From Pestalotiopsis fici W106-1 (taxonomy: Eukaryota > Ascomycota > Sordariomycetes > Amphisphaeriales > Sporocadaceae), in assembly GCF_000516985.1 (NCBI RefSeq), contig NW_006917091.1, positions 6,216,618-6,280,617 on the forward strand: 64,000 nucleotides of DNA, given 5' to 3'. Positions 35,336-45,530 of this stretch are shown piece by piece (position 1 is the first letter of the stretch; the number at the start of each line of letters is the position of its first letter). Position numbers and translations under genes: made by a program. The notes under the pieces were generated by a model. It was not told the origin of the DNA and searched no databases. It saw nothing but the letters and a program-made list of their open reading frames with translations.

Positions 35336-36139
35336 AGTGTAGTAGAGCTAAGCAGTCAGAGACACCGAGAAGAAGAAGGAGATTCAAACTCTTTTCACTG
35401 TTGGTTATCTTTTGATGGGGTTTCGATCAATGGTGTATGTATTCAGTGTGAGAAAGAGTCAGACTGATGCATCTTTATATGCAGCAAATTTATATGCCAT
35501 TGGGCATGCGTGGATGTTTGCACGGGACTATTATCAACGAGGCGCCGTCGAGTGCAGTGGTGCAGATGCGCAAGGCTTTGCTGGATGGCAGTGTCTGATA
35601 GACCACAAGAGTGACTAGACATGTGCAGACTCACGGGCCGGGCATTCGTCTTCATCAAGGTAATTACCGCTAATGACTTGAACCGTTCCCATTAGTCAAT
35701 ATTCACATGTTTGGCCGTGTTAATGCTAAAGCTCCCATTGGTTCAAAGTACGTTCTTAAATTAGAAATCGAGCACTATTTAGAGGCAACCTTAATTCAAC
35801 TATCCGCCATTAGTAGTCGAGTTGGGGATATCTACACATGGCAAAAAGAAAGCTTCAAAAGCTTGACATTCGAAAAGATGCCAAACTAAAAACACTAACT
35901 AGTCTTTCCCCTAAAAAGGAAGAAACCTTCTGCGATGACTTAGCGAGTATTAAGAAAGTTCTCCTAAACCGAATTCTGGCTGGAACATGCCACGATTATC
36001 TTGCGCATGCGCAACTCTTCAATTCGAAGCAACCACTTCATAGCCAAGTTGTCTAGTCACATGTGTGAAGCAATCCCAAAGGGTCCTCAAGGACGAGTTG
36101 CTCGGACACAAACTACCAAGCTGCGCTCTTGATCCATGT
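35336..36139. other. Spacer after the DUF2235 promoter
   Basis: No supported gene. The sequence is AT-rich from about 35680, with short frames only. The first about 300 bases are the DUF2235 promoter. Confidence 0.5.
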
Positions 36140-37880
36140 TGTGATTAATTAGTCATTCGTCTTGGACAATGCAAACAATGCTTCTCCCGCTAGAGGAACT
36201 ACTCAAAGTCACTAGTGAAGTTACGCAACATCTCGGACGATGAGAGTTTTGATCGTTGACCCAAAGACTAGTTGTGAGATGACAAGGCATTCCCATGGCA
36301 ACCTGCATTGTCAATTGGTCGTGAAAACAAAGTCTATCACATATTAGAGTATAGTTTAGCGAGAAATTGAAAAGAGGAAGTGAATTTGAAAAGTTTGCCT
36401 TGTGGGCGCAGTCTAGATCCTCTCTTGTATTCACTGGTGCCGGGCATATTGCCATAGCCCAACTCAATAGACACTATAAGCGCCTGTGGATGAACCAATC
36501 GCGTAGCTTTCTCAACGGCACTCATATGATCAATTTGCCTTAGGCATCTCCCCAAATTCATAGACTTTATCGCTGCCGGAGAATAGGTTCCGGCGATTGC
36601 GAGTGAATCCTTCACGTTGATTCGGCTGAAACCTTGTGAGGCTCGGAAAAATCGGCTCTACTCACAGATATGCCACAATGCCTCCATGAAATGCTATTAC
36701 ACGTGCCCTGATGTTCTAGTATTTGCGTGGATCACGGGCTGGCGAGTTGCTTCAAGGCTAAGGACTCACTGAGGGCAAGTCGACACGGCGTGCCCCGAGA
36801 TAGGCAAGAGATGGGGCATCAAATGCCTCCCAAGTGATCGCAGTGAGTGTGAACTTTGCGGCTGAGAGGAATGGAACCATATAAGCACCAACGAGACCAG
36901 ACGCCTATGTGAATGTTTGATTAGAACCAATCAACAATCACGGCTGAGAGGACTAACTTGCACCAACGCCAGCAACCTTTTCGACCCTTATCTGCACGTT
37001 TTGGTGGAAAGAACCTCGGAAACTCGACAAGATACGAAGCTGAGCAAGTCTATTGAGATACTATAGAAATAGGCTTGTCTGAAAAACAAAATGAGATGCC
37101 TTGACGCCATCACGTAATTCCTCTTGATGAAACAGGACGATGCCTCTACTGCGCAACGGCTGCTTTCTAGATAAGCTTCTTCATATCCCACAATTATTGC
37201 AACTAGAGACGGGGATATGTTGCTTTCATGGATTATACTTCCGAAGAAAAATCTGAAATGCCGTGCTGGATACCCTGTTGACGCCAGGGTCGGCCCGGGG
37301 ATCATATCCGCCTTCGTGTCCCAAAAGGGTAAGAGCTGCAAGCGGAATGCGCTTGGCTAGAGCTGGCAGATTGCCACGGCGTCTGTCCGCGGCATCCACC
37401 ACGGCAAGCTGGGGGACGAGAGGATTGAACTCGCTCATCCGGAGTTGTGCACAGCATGGAGCGTCTGAACACAACCGGCAGGCAACAGTATGGGTGTGAT
37501 TATGCGGCTAGATAGTCATAAGCATGGAGCTCACAGTCGAGGAATTGGTGCTGACAATTAGAAAGGATACGGTTGGCCGGCTTCATGATAGTCATGCCGG
37601 TAGTGGTAGTCATCGGCCTCATTCCGCTTCCGGTAGCCTGCTGTCAGTATGCTGACGTTTTGCCCCTTCTCAATAGGTGTATAGAATCCCTACAACAAGC
37701 CAGGATCTGCGTTAATTTTTTTCTTCAGTGCCATGCAAGCCTGATAGTGGCCTGTCGCCTTGCTGACCCGATGGTTAACTCCACTATCCGTCCCTCCATC
37801 GGCATAAGACTTGCGACATAAATCTCCTGGTGCGCAAGCGATAAAGTAATCACCTTCTCGGGACTGTTTACTCGTCAAGT
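36140..37880 (-). pseudogene. Broken, unidentified spliced coding remnants
   Basis: Several segments look like decayed exons. The best is 36904-36770 on the minus strand. It is 45 codons in phase 0, between a CACATAG acceptor and a GTGAGT donor, and reads GLVGAYMVPFLSAAKF then ITWEAFDAPSLAYLG. Just upstream, an open frame ends in TAA (36988-36990) and continues in the same frame into LLALVQ and a GTTAGT donor. Further on, 37878-37515 is one frame broken only by TAG at 37690-37692. A last open piece at 36615-36337 reads IKSMNLGRCLRQIDHMSAVE. I do not recognise a family. The stops are of the CAA-to-TAA or CAG-to-TAG kind expected from RIP. It may be more than one gene. Confidence is good that it is decayed coding sequence and low for any function. 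Confidence 0.4.
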
Positions 37881-38536
37881 ATGGACATTGCCACCATGAT
37901 CAAATTCTCATGACATGCAATGCCTGATCCCGAGTACCGGGTTCGCCTCAAGGTGCTCGGCACTTTCTTTCATCTTTCCTTCGCCTGATCAGGTTGTTAT
38001 ATCTAACTAGTGAGGGCGACCAACTATGAGACTTGAGAGGTCTGCTGGGATCGAGACAATTACCAAGTGAATGCTCCAAGTGTCTATTTTCGGGGACTTG
38101 TTCCGATGAGACATCTGAGTTGCTGTGAAAATATTTCTAATCGCTGGTGTTTATTGCCCCAGTTCGATATGGAGATAACAAACTTGAGGGCGTTCATCGA
38201 TCCATGCAGCATTTATTGCGTAAGCCCCTGGGCATCCCCTGAAGCACAGCTTTTGACGGCACTCGGCCAGAACCAGGATTCCGGTTTGTTCATCAACCAG
38301 ACCCTCTTTGCCCAGGAACAAGGTACACTTTACGGTTTCCCTGCATTGCTACTGCAGAATAATATATTATTGTGCTACAAACTGGCAGAGATTTAACTCC
38401 ATCATTACCATTTCCATCCTGCTTGTGCTGTATCCATGAACGCATCGTTTTCAGCTTGTGTAAACATTCATCTGCACAATTAAGCAGCAGGTTTCAAGCA
38501 TTATTCCTCTTTAAACTTGTCAACATCATCGTTCCC
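37881..38536. other. Spacer before the peroxidase pseudogene
   Basis: No supported gene; probably the former promoter of the peroxidase pseudogene. A short frame at 38067-38396 (+) has no motif. Confidence 0.45.
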
Positions 38537-39346
38537 ATGCATCGGATAATACCCCTCACGTGGTTTCTGGCTGCGCCTACAGCTTTTGCTCTGCTTATAG
38601 AGGCTGACCATCCCTTTTAACCCCCGAGGCCCGGGGATTTGCGAGCGCCGTGCCCGGCTTTTAATTCTCTCGCCAACCATGGCTTTCTTCCCCGCGACGG
38701 ACGAGATGTCGATTTAGACACTGTCGGCGCCGCTGTCTTGCTCGTCTTTAATATGGATTATGATACGATGCTGCTGGTGGGAGAGCCCGCGCTGGCAACG
38801 TCTATTACTGGAAATAGCTTAACGTTTCATCTCAACGATACTGTACAGCACTGGCCACAAGAGATTGAGCACGATGGTAGTTTGGCCAGAAATGATACTT
38901 ATTTTGGGGACGCCTTGACGTTTAGCCCATAGGCATGGGGCCGTACCTTAGCCTCGTGGGGCGATGTTGAAATCATTAATGTAGGTTGGCAAGAAGTATT
39001 TGAGATAAAGTGAGGCTAGTTTTGAACTTACTCTTTTCCACAGTTTGAAGCAGCAGCAACCGAGCTCCAAGAGCGGTTTGACTGGGGCCTAGCGCATAAT
39101 CCAGAATTTAACGCAACTTTTGCCAGAACAGCTTCACTGTTGCAGTACGCATTAGTATTTGGAGCATTTGGCAAATCCGTTTAAGGCGATGCTTAATATG
39201 ACTGGGTGAAGTTTTGGTTTGAGAATGAGAGATTGCCGCTGGAGCTGGGCTGGCAGCCACTAACGGAGCAGCTCAATCACACCAACAACGAGGCTATCGC
39301 GGCAAGTATAGAGGCCTTGTGGGACGAATTGGAACAAGATGAGTAG
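38537..39346 (+). pseudogene. Heme-thiolate peroxidase (chloroperoxidase/peroxygenase) pseudogene
   Basis: Join 38537-38980 and 39044-39346; intron GTAGGT..CCACAG. It starts with a signal-peptide-like MHRIIPLTWFLAAPTAFALL. Then come the family hallmarks: APCPAFNSLANHGFLPRDGR, whose Cys is the proximal heme ligand; the acid-base motif EHDGSLARND; and ENERLPLELGW near the end. Family members are secreted enzymes that halogenate or oxygenate substrates with hydrogen peroxide. The frame is intact except for four stops: TAA 38618-38620, TAG 38930-38932, TAA 39182-39184 and TAA 39194-39196. No frameshift is seen, and the likely natural stop is TAG 39344-39346. Only TAA and TAG occur, fitting C-to-T change of CAA/CAG codons, as in RIP. 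The length (about 245 codons) suits the short members of the family. It is surely non-functional as it stands. Confidence 0.85.
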
Positions 39347-39838
39347 CGACCGGGCTTCAAATAGCACTCATACAGACTTGGCCCGGATGGCTTGTATTAT
39401 TTCAAGTGTGTTATTATATCTTCCGCTATCATGTGCAAAAACAAACTGGGGAACGTATAGCGAGATATAGCTTACTTCTATGATGTAATGTTTTATTATT
39501 TTTCAAAAACATATTTAATTGCCTGAGGTGGTCTATAAGCATGACCATGAATTAGGGCGACACTTGGTTCGCCCAACCCATGGACTTGGGTATTATGACA
39601 AGGATAAACTTGTGGTGGCAAAACCTTGTTCAATAAATTACAGATTAGATATACTCTTACTGAATAGCATATTTGACTAGCTCACCCACCTAGCATCAAT
39701 ATTGCGGCTCATCTTGCTAAGCAGGGAAAAAAAAAGATTCATAATGTGGCACGTTTTCATGGATGGCTGGATCCGAGACCACATGCAATACACACATGAT
39801 TGGATGCAATTTTTACAACTCATATACAGCATAGGTGA
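39347..39838. other. AT-rich spacer between the two pseudogenes
   Basis: AT-rich, with short frames only. I see no gene. Confidence 0.45.
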
Positions 39839-40087
39839 CTCCATTTCGGTACTGAATTTCTGGACCACTCCATACCTGATTGGCAACATTTGTTTGCAGC
39901 ACCCTTGACTGAGCGATTCGCACGACTCGGAGAAGTACCAGAAAACATCAAGGAAACGGTACCCATGATGGGTCTCTCGCAAGTTGCCCTAAATTTTCGG
40001 GCACATGGTATGACTGTAGTCTATCTATCCGAATATAGCAAATTTGTAGACCTGCTTGCGAAGATGGCAATTGATGGCGTTGACTAG
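39839..40087 (+). pseudogene. C-terminal fragment of an unidentified protein
   Basis: An open frame of about 82 codons begins just after a possible acceptor (ATACAG near 39830) and ends at TAG 40085-40087. It reads HFGTEFLDHSIPDWQHLF, then APLTERFARLGEVPE, and ends LLAKMAIDGVD. Composition and codon use look like real coding sequence, unlike its surroundings, but I do not recognise the family and there is no start. It is probably the relic 3' end of a lost gene. Confidence 0.35.
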
Positions 40088-40810
40088 ACTGACGGCACAG
40101 AGGCATCACTCGCGAGTACGTCCATGGATCTAAGTTTGGCATGTCTCCACGAATGTAGAAAGTGATACGACCAGTGTCCAAAATAGAGAGAATCAAATTG
40201 AAAAGGGTTTTCCATCTACGAGACTAATATCTGTACAAACAGACATCATCGTCATTACTGTTGTGGCACCCTTCGAGTGACACAATACTCAGCCACTCTG
40301 AGGCGCATCAGAAACACAAAGGTGCCACGAGGATGCAAGTCCTATATAGAAGTTTTTCGAAGAAATCGAATGCTAAAAATAAAGCGTACACTTCGCTCTT
40401 TGCAGTTGAATGTGAGAAGAAGAATTGACCGAGGTGGCTCACCATTAAGTCGCTCTGACAGGGCTTATGGCCTCCTTGTTAGGACCCTAAGATGATATAA
40501 TTTTGTACATGTATCCGCCAAACCTGGCAAGGCATCACTTTACTCTATTGAAATATAACAGGAGGCGCCCAACACAATCGTATGGCCAAAAGAAGGAAAG
40601 ATTTGTCAGGCCAAGAGTCACTTCATTCTGCACATCCAAGCTCGACGCTATCTCAAGAAAACCGATGTAGCGTTTTTTGTTTGCTTTCTAGCCATAGACG
40701 CGTTTTGAGTCTGTAGATGACCTTGGAGAATCCTCACATTGTCATGCCTATTCCCTTGCAGAAGGCGAAGATTGCAGTAAAATCGGTGTCTCCAACAACA
40801 TCTGCACAGC
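40088..40810. other. Spacer before the MITE
   Basis: No gene seen. It holds one dispersed-motif copy near its end and the left copy of the target-site duplication (40802-40810). Confidence 0.5.
40750..40781 (-). repeat. Dispersed 33-bp motif, one copy
   Basis: On the minus strand it reads TTTACTGCAATCTTCGCC, then TTCTGCAAGGGAATAGG. The plus strand gives PLQKAKIAVK. It lies only about 30 bases from the MITE. Confidence 0.55.
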
Positions 40811-41068
40811 GGCTCCCAATACATCGACGGGGCCCCGTTGATTTAATATCGACGGACCCGTCGACATTATATAAGCGCTATTTTACAGCGCTTCGCCACG
40901 GAGTAATATGCTGCACGAAATAGCAAAATGCTATATAAAATGGCAAAACGCTATAAAGCGCTATAAAAAGTGGCAGAACGCTGTAAAGCGCTGTAAAATA
41001 ACGCTTATATAATATCGACGGGTCCGTCGATATTAAATCAACGGGGCCCCGTCGATGTATTGGGAGCC
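40811..41068. mobile_element. Mutator-like MITE with 9-bp target-site duplication
   Basis: A 258-bp element that starts GGCTCCCAATAC and ends GTATTGGGAGCC. The inverted repeats match over about 80 bases from each end, with only two C/T differences (near 40865 and 40879 in the left arm). The direct repeat CTGCACAGC lies immediately outside each end (40802-40810 and 41069-41077). A 9-bp duplication and long inverted repeats are typical of Mutator-like elements. It has no coding capacity. The middle contains variants of GCGCTATAAA and GCGCTGTAAA, and each arm has inner palindromes such as GGGGCCCC. The mobilising transposase is not in this window. Confidence 0.9.
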
Positions 41069-41124
41069 CTGCACAGCCTTGGCCTGACTAATATACTCAT
41101 AATATCATCCAACGATTGCTGCAT

Positions 41125-41322
41125 CTGCTTCGAAAGGGTTAGAACTGCAGTAGCATCTAATCACCAGCCGAATCAGGACTGATATTCCCATTGCCTTTGC
41201 GTAGGTTAAAATTGCAGTGAAGAAGCCATGCATGAGCGGGAGTAGATTAGTAAGGCGTCCAATACCATAGGGCAGATCATCTCCAACTGCATTGCCTTTG
41301 AGAGGGTTAAAATTGCAGTGAA
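41125..41322 (-). repeat. Dispersed 33-bp motif, three copies in a row
   Basis: Copies at 41125-41153, 41189-41224 and 41289-41322, all in the same orientation; the GCA triplets are 67 and 101 bases apart. The plus strand gives CFERVRTAVAS, IAFA-stop-VKIAVK and IAFERVKIAVN. Confidence 0.65.
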
Positions 41323-41383
41323 CAACAAATTTGGACGTGTTGTATCCCGACTTGCCCACAGCAGCGTCGGCGGCAGGGCTTAG

Positions 41384-41410
41384 TTCCACTGCAATTTGGG
41401 CCCTCTCAAT
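41384..41410 (+). repeat. Dispersed 33-bp motif, one copy
   Basis: CCACTGCAATTTGGG, then CCCTCTCAAT. It is opposite in orientation to the three copies before it. The minus strand reads IERAQIAVE. A weaker reverse copy follows at 41590-41613, reading GKAKIAV on the plus strand. Confidence 0.5.
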
Positions 41411-42832
41411 CTGTCCGGGTCACTCCTGCCCTCATCCCGCAGTGAATCTGATATTTTAGGATTGTGCATTATATGTACCTACCCTACACAGGCTTGTTGT
41501 ACCGTGGATGTTTATTACTATACAACAATTGCATGCAGTTTGCATCCTTGCGCCAACGAACTGCTGACAATGTTCCACCGGTGCGTACTGTAGGAAAAGC
41601 CAAGATAGCAGTCATAATTGAGATTGTCCTTCACGCGTGCGAACTCTCTGAAAGAGGCCACACTAATTGAAACATGATAACAGAGAGGGCATCTCTTCGG
41701 GATATCATCCAGCCGAAGGGATACCCAGTCCAAGCACATGCACGCAGGAGCTGATAAGATCAGGTCAATCAGGTCCCAAGTCTATCAGTTCAATCAAAAG
41801 GCTGGTAAATCAATGGTTTTCTCCAAGAATAAGATTGACACGCACGATAAGGTTCAATGCAACGGCTCCAGGAACGGCGCTGTCATTTGCAGGGGTTGAG
41901 ACCTAACGAATTAAATCGAACGCATTTCAACTCCTTGGGATTAATGTTCACTTGCCTGCTCATAACCTGCGCATGTGACCTTTTACCTTTCGAGGCGAAT
42001 AGCAGAAAGCACAAATCCGAGAATAGAACAAAACATCCATGCAAAGAGGCCCTTCGCTTCGCTACCAACGACTCTGCTGCTGCGGGGGAGACCATGAGCA
42101 GTGAACGCGCAATGCAGGGCTGATGGAGAATAATCTGAAACCCAAGCGGCAACTCTGTGTCAATGAGGAGTTATGTATGTCTTGACGTCGCTGATCCCGC
42201 GGGCCCTACAATTAAATCATCAATTAAAATAAAAAAGTATATCTTCAATTTTTGAAGAAATAAAACAAAAGGGCGAGACTTTTAAGACTTGATATAACCT
42301 TATTTTCCTGCCGCTTTTTTATTATGCCTTTCTCTTATGCTTGTTGGTTGTCCCCTCCTGGGTTCCAACACCATGTTCCCCCCACCTCGTGATCCTTGGC
42401 AGGCACAGCAGTCTCTTGATGTTTCTAACCAGGGGTCCACGTATGCTGGTGGAAGGGGTCACAATTGGTTTCACCCACCAATCATGAACCCAGTCACAAG
42501 TGAACCTTAGCGAAGGTGGCGGCAAGAAGAAGGAATACACACGCATAGGCACACGGACACAATAGACCACCACCAACCGACACGGCATATCGTCGATCAT
42601 CTTTTCCCACTGAGGGGAACAATCCCGCGCCCGTGTCTCGAGACATTTTTTTTCTTTCTTGGATGAATTTCTCTGCCGATGCCTTGCGGCAAAAAAGAGA
42701 ACCAAGTTCAGTTCTTGTTCCTATTCACTTCGTTCACATGGGGAATGTTGGCCCACCACCACCCCAGACTTGTAAGCTCTTAAGCGATCCCGTCGGCCTT
42801 TTCCCCTTGATTACGACGACAAACCAGAACAG

Positions 42833-44644
42833 ATGATGCTGGCAGTCAAGAGAAGGCTGGGCCTCCCGCTCTGCCTGGGCTTCTTTATTCTCTACCTAAT
42901 TTTCAACCTTCGAAGCCGCGAGTCGGATGAGAGGCTATGGTCGGCAACGGCAGCGCAGCAGGAATCTCTGGTCGATCCCAAGGTTCTCCATGATGACGAC
43001 TACTTTTGGAGAAGGATCCCTACCCACTACCCGGTGCGGTCCATGAAATCATTGCCGACAGGCCGGCCGCCGCGCACGCTGCACCCGATCCAGGCTGAAT
43101 TCGCCTACGAGACAAAGGGGGACCGCCAGCGCCGCCTGCGGAGGCAGAGCGCCGTCAAGGCCGCCTTTCAGCGGTGCTGGCGGGCGTACGCGGCGCACGC
43201 GTGGCTCCAGGACGAGGTGGCGCCCGTGAGCGGCTCGGCCAAGAACCACTTTGGGGGATGGGGGGCTACCTTGGTCGATAGCCTCGATACCCTCTGGATC
43301 ATGGACATGAAAGACGAGTTCGACGAGGCCGTGGCTGCCGCGGCCAATATCAGCTTCGAGACGAGCTCACTGACCGAGATCAACGCCTTTGAGACGACGA
43401 TTCGCTACCTCGGCGGCTTCCTGGCGGCGTACGACTTGAGCAAGGATGAGAGGCTCTTGCAAAAAGCTAGAGAGGTCGGCGACATGCTCTATGTCTCCTT
43501 TGACACGCCGAATCGAATGCCCATTTCTCGCTGGAACTTGGACAATGCTGTCTCCGGAGAGAAGCAGTCGGCGCCGCAGTTGGCTCTGGTCGCCGAGATT
43601 GGTTCGCTCTGCATGGAGTTCACCAGGCTGTCCATGGTTACTGGCGACCCCAAATGGTTCGATGCCACCGAAAGAATCATGCTAGCTTTGAAAGAGCAGC
43701 AAATGAAGACACAGCTCCCTGGACTGTGGCCCATCAGCGTGAACCCTCGAGAGATGAAGTTCACCGAAGATAACACATATAGTCTTGGAGCCATGGCGGA
43801 TTCCGTGTTTGAATACCTACCAAAAATGGTAGCTCTGACTGGAGGACTTTTGCCGCATTACGAGGAAATGTACAAGAAGGCCATGGAGACGGCCATCAGG
43901 TTCAACATGTTCAGACCAATGGTACCGGATGAAGCGGATATCCTCATATCAGGAATTGTGCGGACGTCGGAGGGCGGCAAATACACTGTAGAAACCCAGG
44001 GGCAGCACCTCGTGTGCTTTGCCGGCGGCATGCTCGCTGTTGGTGGGAGACTGCTCAACGAGACGGAACACCTCGTAGCAGCCAAGAAACTCGTGGATGG
44101 ATGCATCTGGACGTATAAGAATATGCCTCTTGGGATCATGCCAGAGATCTTCTGGATGGCCCCGTGCGAGTCGGACGCGCATTGTCCATGGGACGAGCGG
44201 AAATGGAAACAGGCGTTACTGGCGAGAGCTGGCCTGAACCCCGACGACCTCGACAGCGCTGCGTATATCATCAAAGACCGGCGGCTCCCCCTGGGCTTCA
44301 CCGACATACCGGACCGACGCTATATCCTCCGGCCAGAGGCGATTGAGAGCGTCTTTATCATGTATCGTACAACCGGCGACACGAAGCTGCTCGATTCGGC
44401 TTGGGACATGTTCGAGGCCATCCAGGCGAGCACCAAGACGGACATGGCGAACTCGGCAGTGGCAGATGTCACAGTCGCCAGCTCGACAGATACCCAGCAG
44501 ACGGACTCGATGGAGAGTTTCTGGATGGGCGAGACGCTCAAATATTTCTACCTCATCTTCAGTGAGCCGGATCTCATATCTTTGGACGAGTGGGTTTTCA
44601 ACACGGAAGCGCATCCATTCCGGCGATTAAATCCACAAAGATGA
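42833..44644 (+). CDS. GH47 class I alpha-1,2-mannosidase
   Basis: A single exon of 603 codons. It trims alpha-1,2-linked mannose from N-glycans in the ER or Golgi. The N-terminus is a type II membrane anchor: basic residues, then the hydrophobic segment LGLPLCLGFFILYLIFNL (about 9-26), followed by a stem up to about 95. The (alpha/alpha)7 barrel shows the family blocks GGWGATLVDSLDTLWIM, INAFETTIRYLGG, the HLVCFAGGML segment and ESFWMGETLKYFYLIFSE. The C-terminal FNTEAHP holds the threonine that binds the essential calcium. Fungi carry several GH47 paralogues. This one has a long insert at about 475-495 rich in Ser/Thr, and I cannot say whether it acts in glycan maturation or in ER-associated degradation. 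Two ATGs are adjacent (42833 and 42836), and the first is used. Codon use is GC-rich and contrasts with the decayed DNA to its left. Confidence 0.92.
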   Translation: MMLAVKRRLGLPLCLGFFILYLIFNLRSRESDERLWSATAAQQESLVDPKVLHDDDYFWRRIPTHYPVRSMKSLPTGRPPRTLHPIQAEFAYETKGDRQRRLRRQSAVKAAFQRCWRAYAAHAWLQDEVAPVSGSAKNHFGGWGATLVDSLDTLWIMDMKDEFDEAVAAAANISFETSSLTEINAFETTIRYLGGFLAAYDLSKDERLLQKAREVGDMLYVSFDTPNRMPISRWNLDNAVSGEKQSAPQLALVAEIGSLCMEFTRLSMVTGDPKWFDATERIMLALKEQQMKTQLPGLWPISVNPREMKFTEDNTYSLGAMADSVFEYLPKMVALTGGLLPHYEEMYKKAMETAIRFNMFRPMVPDEADILISGIVRTSEGGKYTVETQGQHLVCFAGGMLAVGGRLLNETEHLVAAKKLVDGCIWTYKNMPLGIMPEIFWMAPCESDAHCPWDERKWKQALLARAGLNPDDLDSAAYIIKDRRLPLGFTDIPDRRYILRPEAIESVFIMYRTTGDTKLLDSAWDMFEAIQASTKTDMANSAVADVTVASSTDTQQTDSMESFWMGETLKYFYLIFSEPDLISLDEWVFNTEAHPFRRLNPQR

Positions 44645-45530
44645 AGAATAAAGGACATGATCTGTAGTCATGATATAATACAAGAAATCCTAGCGTATAG
44701 ATTGCAATGGCAATCCTCAAGTTCCGTGTGTCTGGAACGATTGACTCTCTTGTCTTGCCTTATTACTGACATGGTGCTATTTTTGCCGTATATATGAGAC
44801 TATCGCAAGTCAAATGGCTCGTTTTCCATCGTCATTCAAGCCTGCATCGTGATGACAGTATATATCGCGTCATGAGAATTCACATGATAATAGAGGCAGC
44901 TATCATTTAAACAATTTGGTGGGTGCCGGTGCCAAAGAATTGCAAAAGATAGGCGCAGTAATACCAATCAGAGGAGTGGACAGCAGCTAGGCGAGCCCCA
45001 CCCAGGAGGACCCTTATTAGGTGGGCGGGACTGGACTCGTTGGGGGACGCGACCTCAGCTCCAACGCCAAAGGATTGGAGGCGCCCGAGGGATTGATACG
45101 CAGGCTGCATCTGGGACGACGACGCAAAGCTGACAAAGAAAAATCTATTTCGACGCAGGGGACAAGTTGTCAGCTTTCATTGTCTCAATCTCTCGAGTCC
45201 TGTCGATTCTTGTCGCAACAAAGGGACAATTTCAATCATCTAGCGAAGACGACTTCTTTTCTGATTGCAACTATTATCTGAGCTCCCCAGGATTGAGCAA
45301 GACCCCCCAATTTGCGCATCTCTACGGAATCCTTTTCCCCACTAGGACAAAGCAGTTTACCTTGCTTGAACATTCAGAGCTCTTTCTTCCGGCGCTACTG
45401 AATTCTGATCGCGAGAGACAGACTTTCTCGATTTTTATCTCTCTCTCCCTTCTCCCTCTAACCAATTCCTTCCGAACCTTCTTTTGACACGACCCGGATC
45501 GCGAAGCAAACCCGCACGATATCGCCCATC
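44645..45530. other. Intergenic with CT-rich leader of shr3
   Basis: No supported gene. The last about 350 bases contain CT-rich tracts (for example 45420-45470), typical of a fungal transcript leader. Confidence 0.6.

Larger units (their letters stand above)
41069..42832. other. Decayed spacer and GH47 promoter
   Basis: No intact gene. From 41125 to 41613 it holds a dense set of dispersed-motif copies. From 42200 to 42310 it is strongly AT-rich. The last about 500 bases are probably the promoter and leader of the mannosidase gene. Confidence 0.5.

Noticed and set aside
41105..41389. Minus-strand frame at 41105-41389 as a nucleoside-phosphorylase-like NLR fragment
   Set aside because: A few residues (PLKGNAVGDDLPYG) recall that domain start, but the match is too short, and the dispersed-motif copies explain the sequence better.
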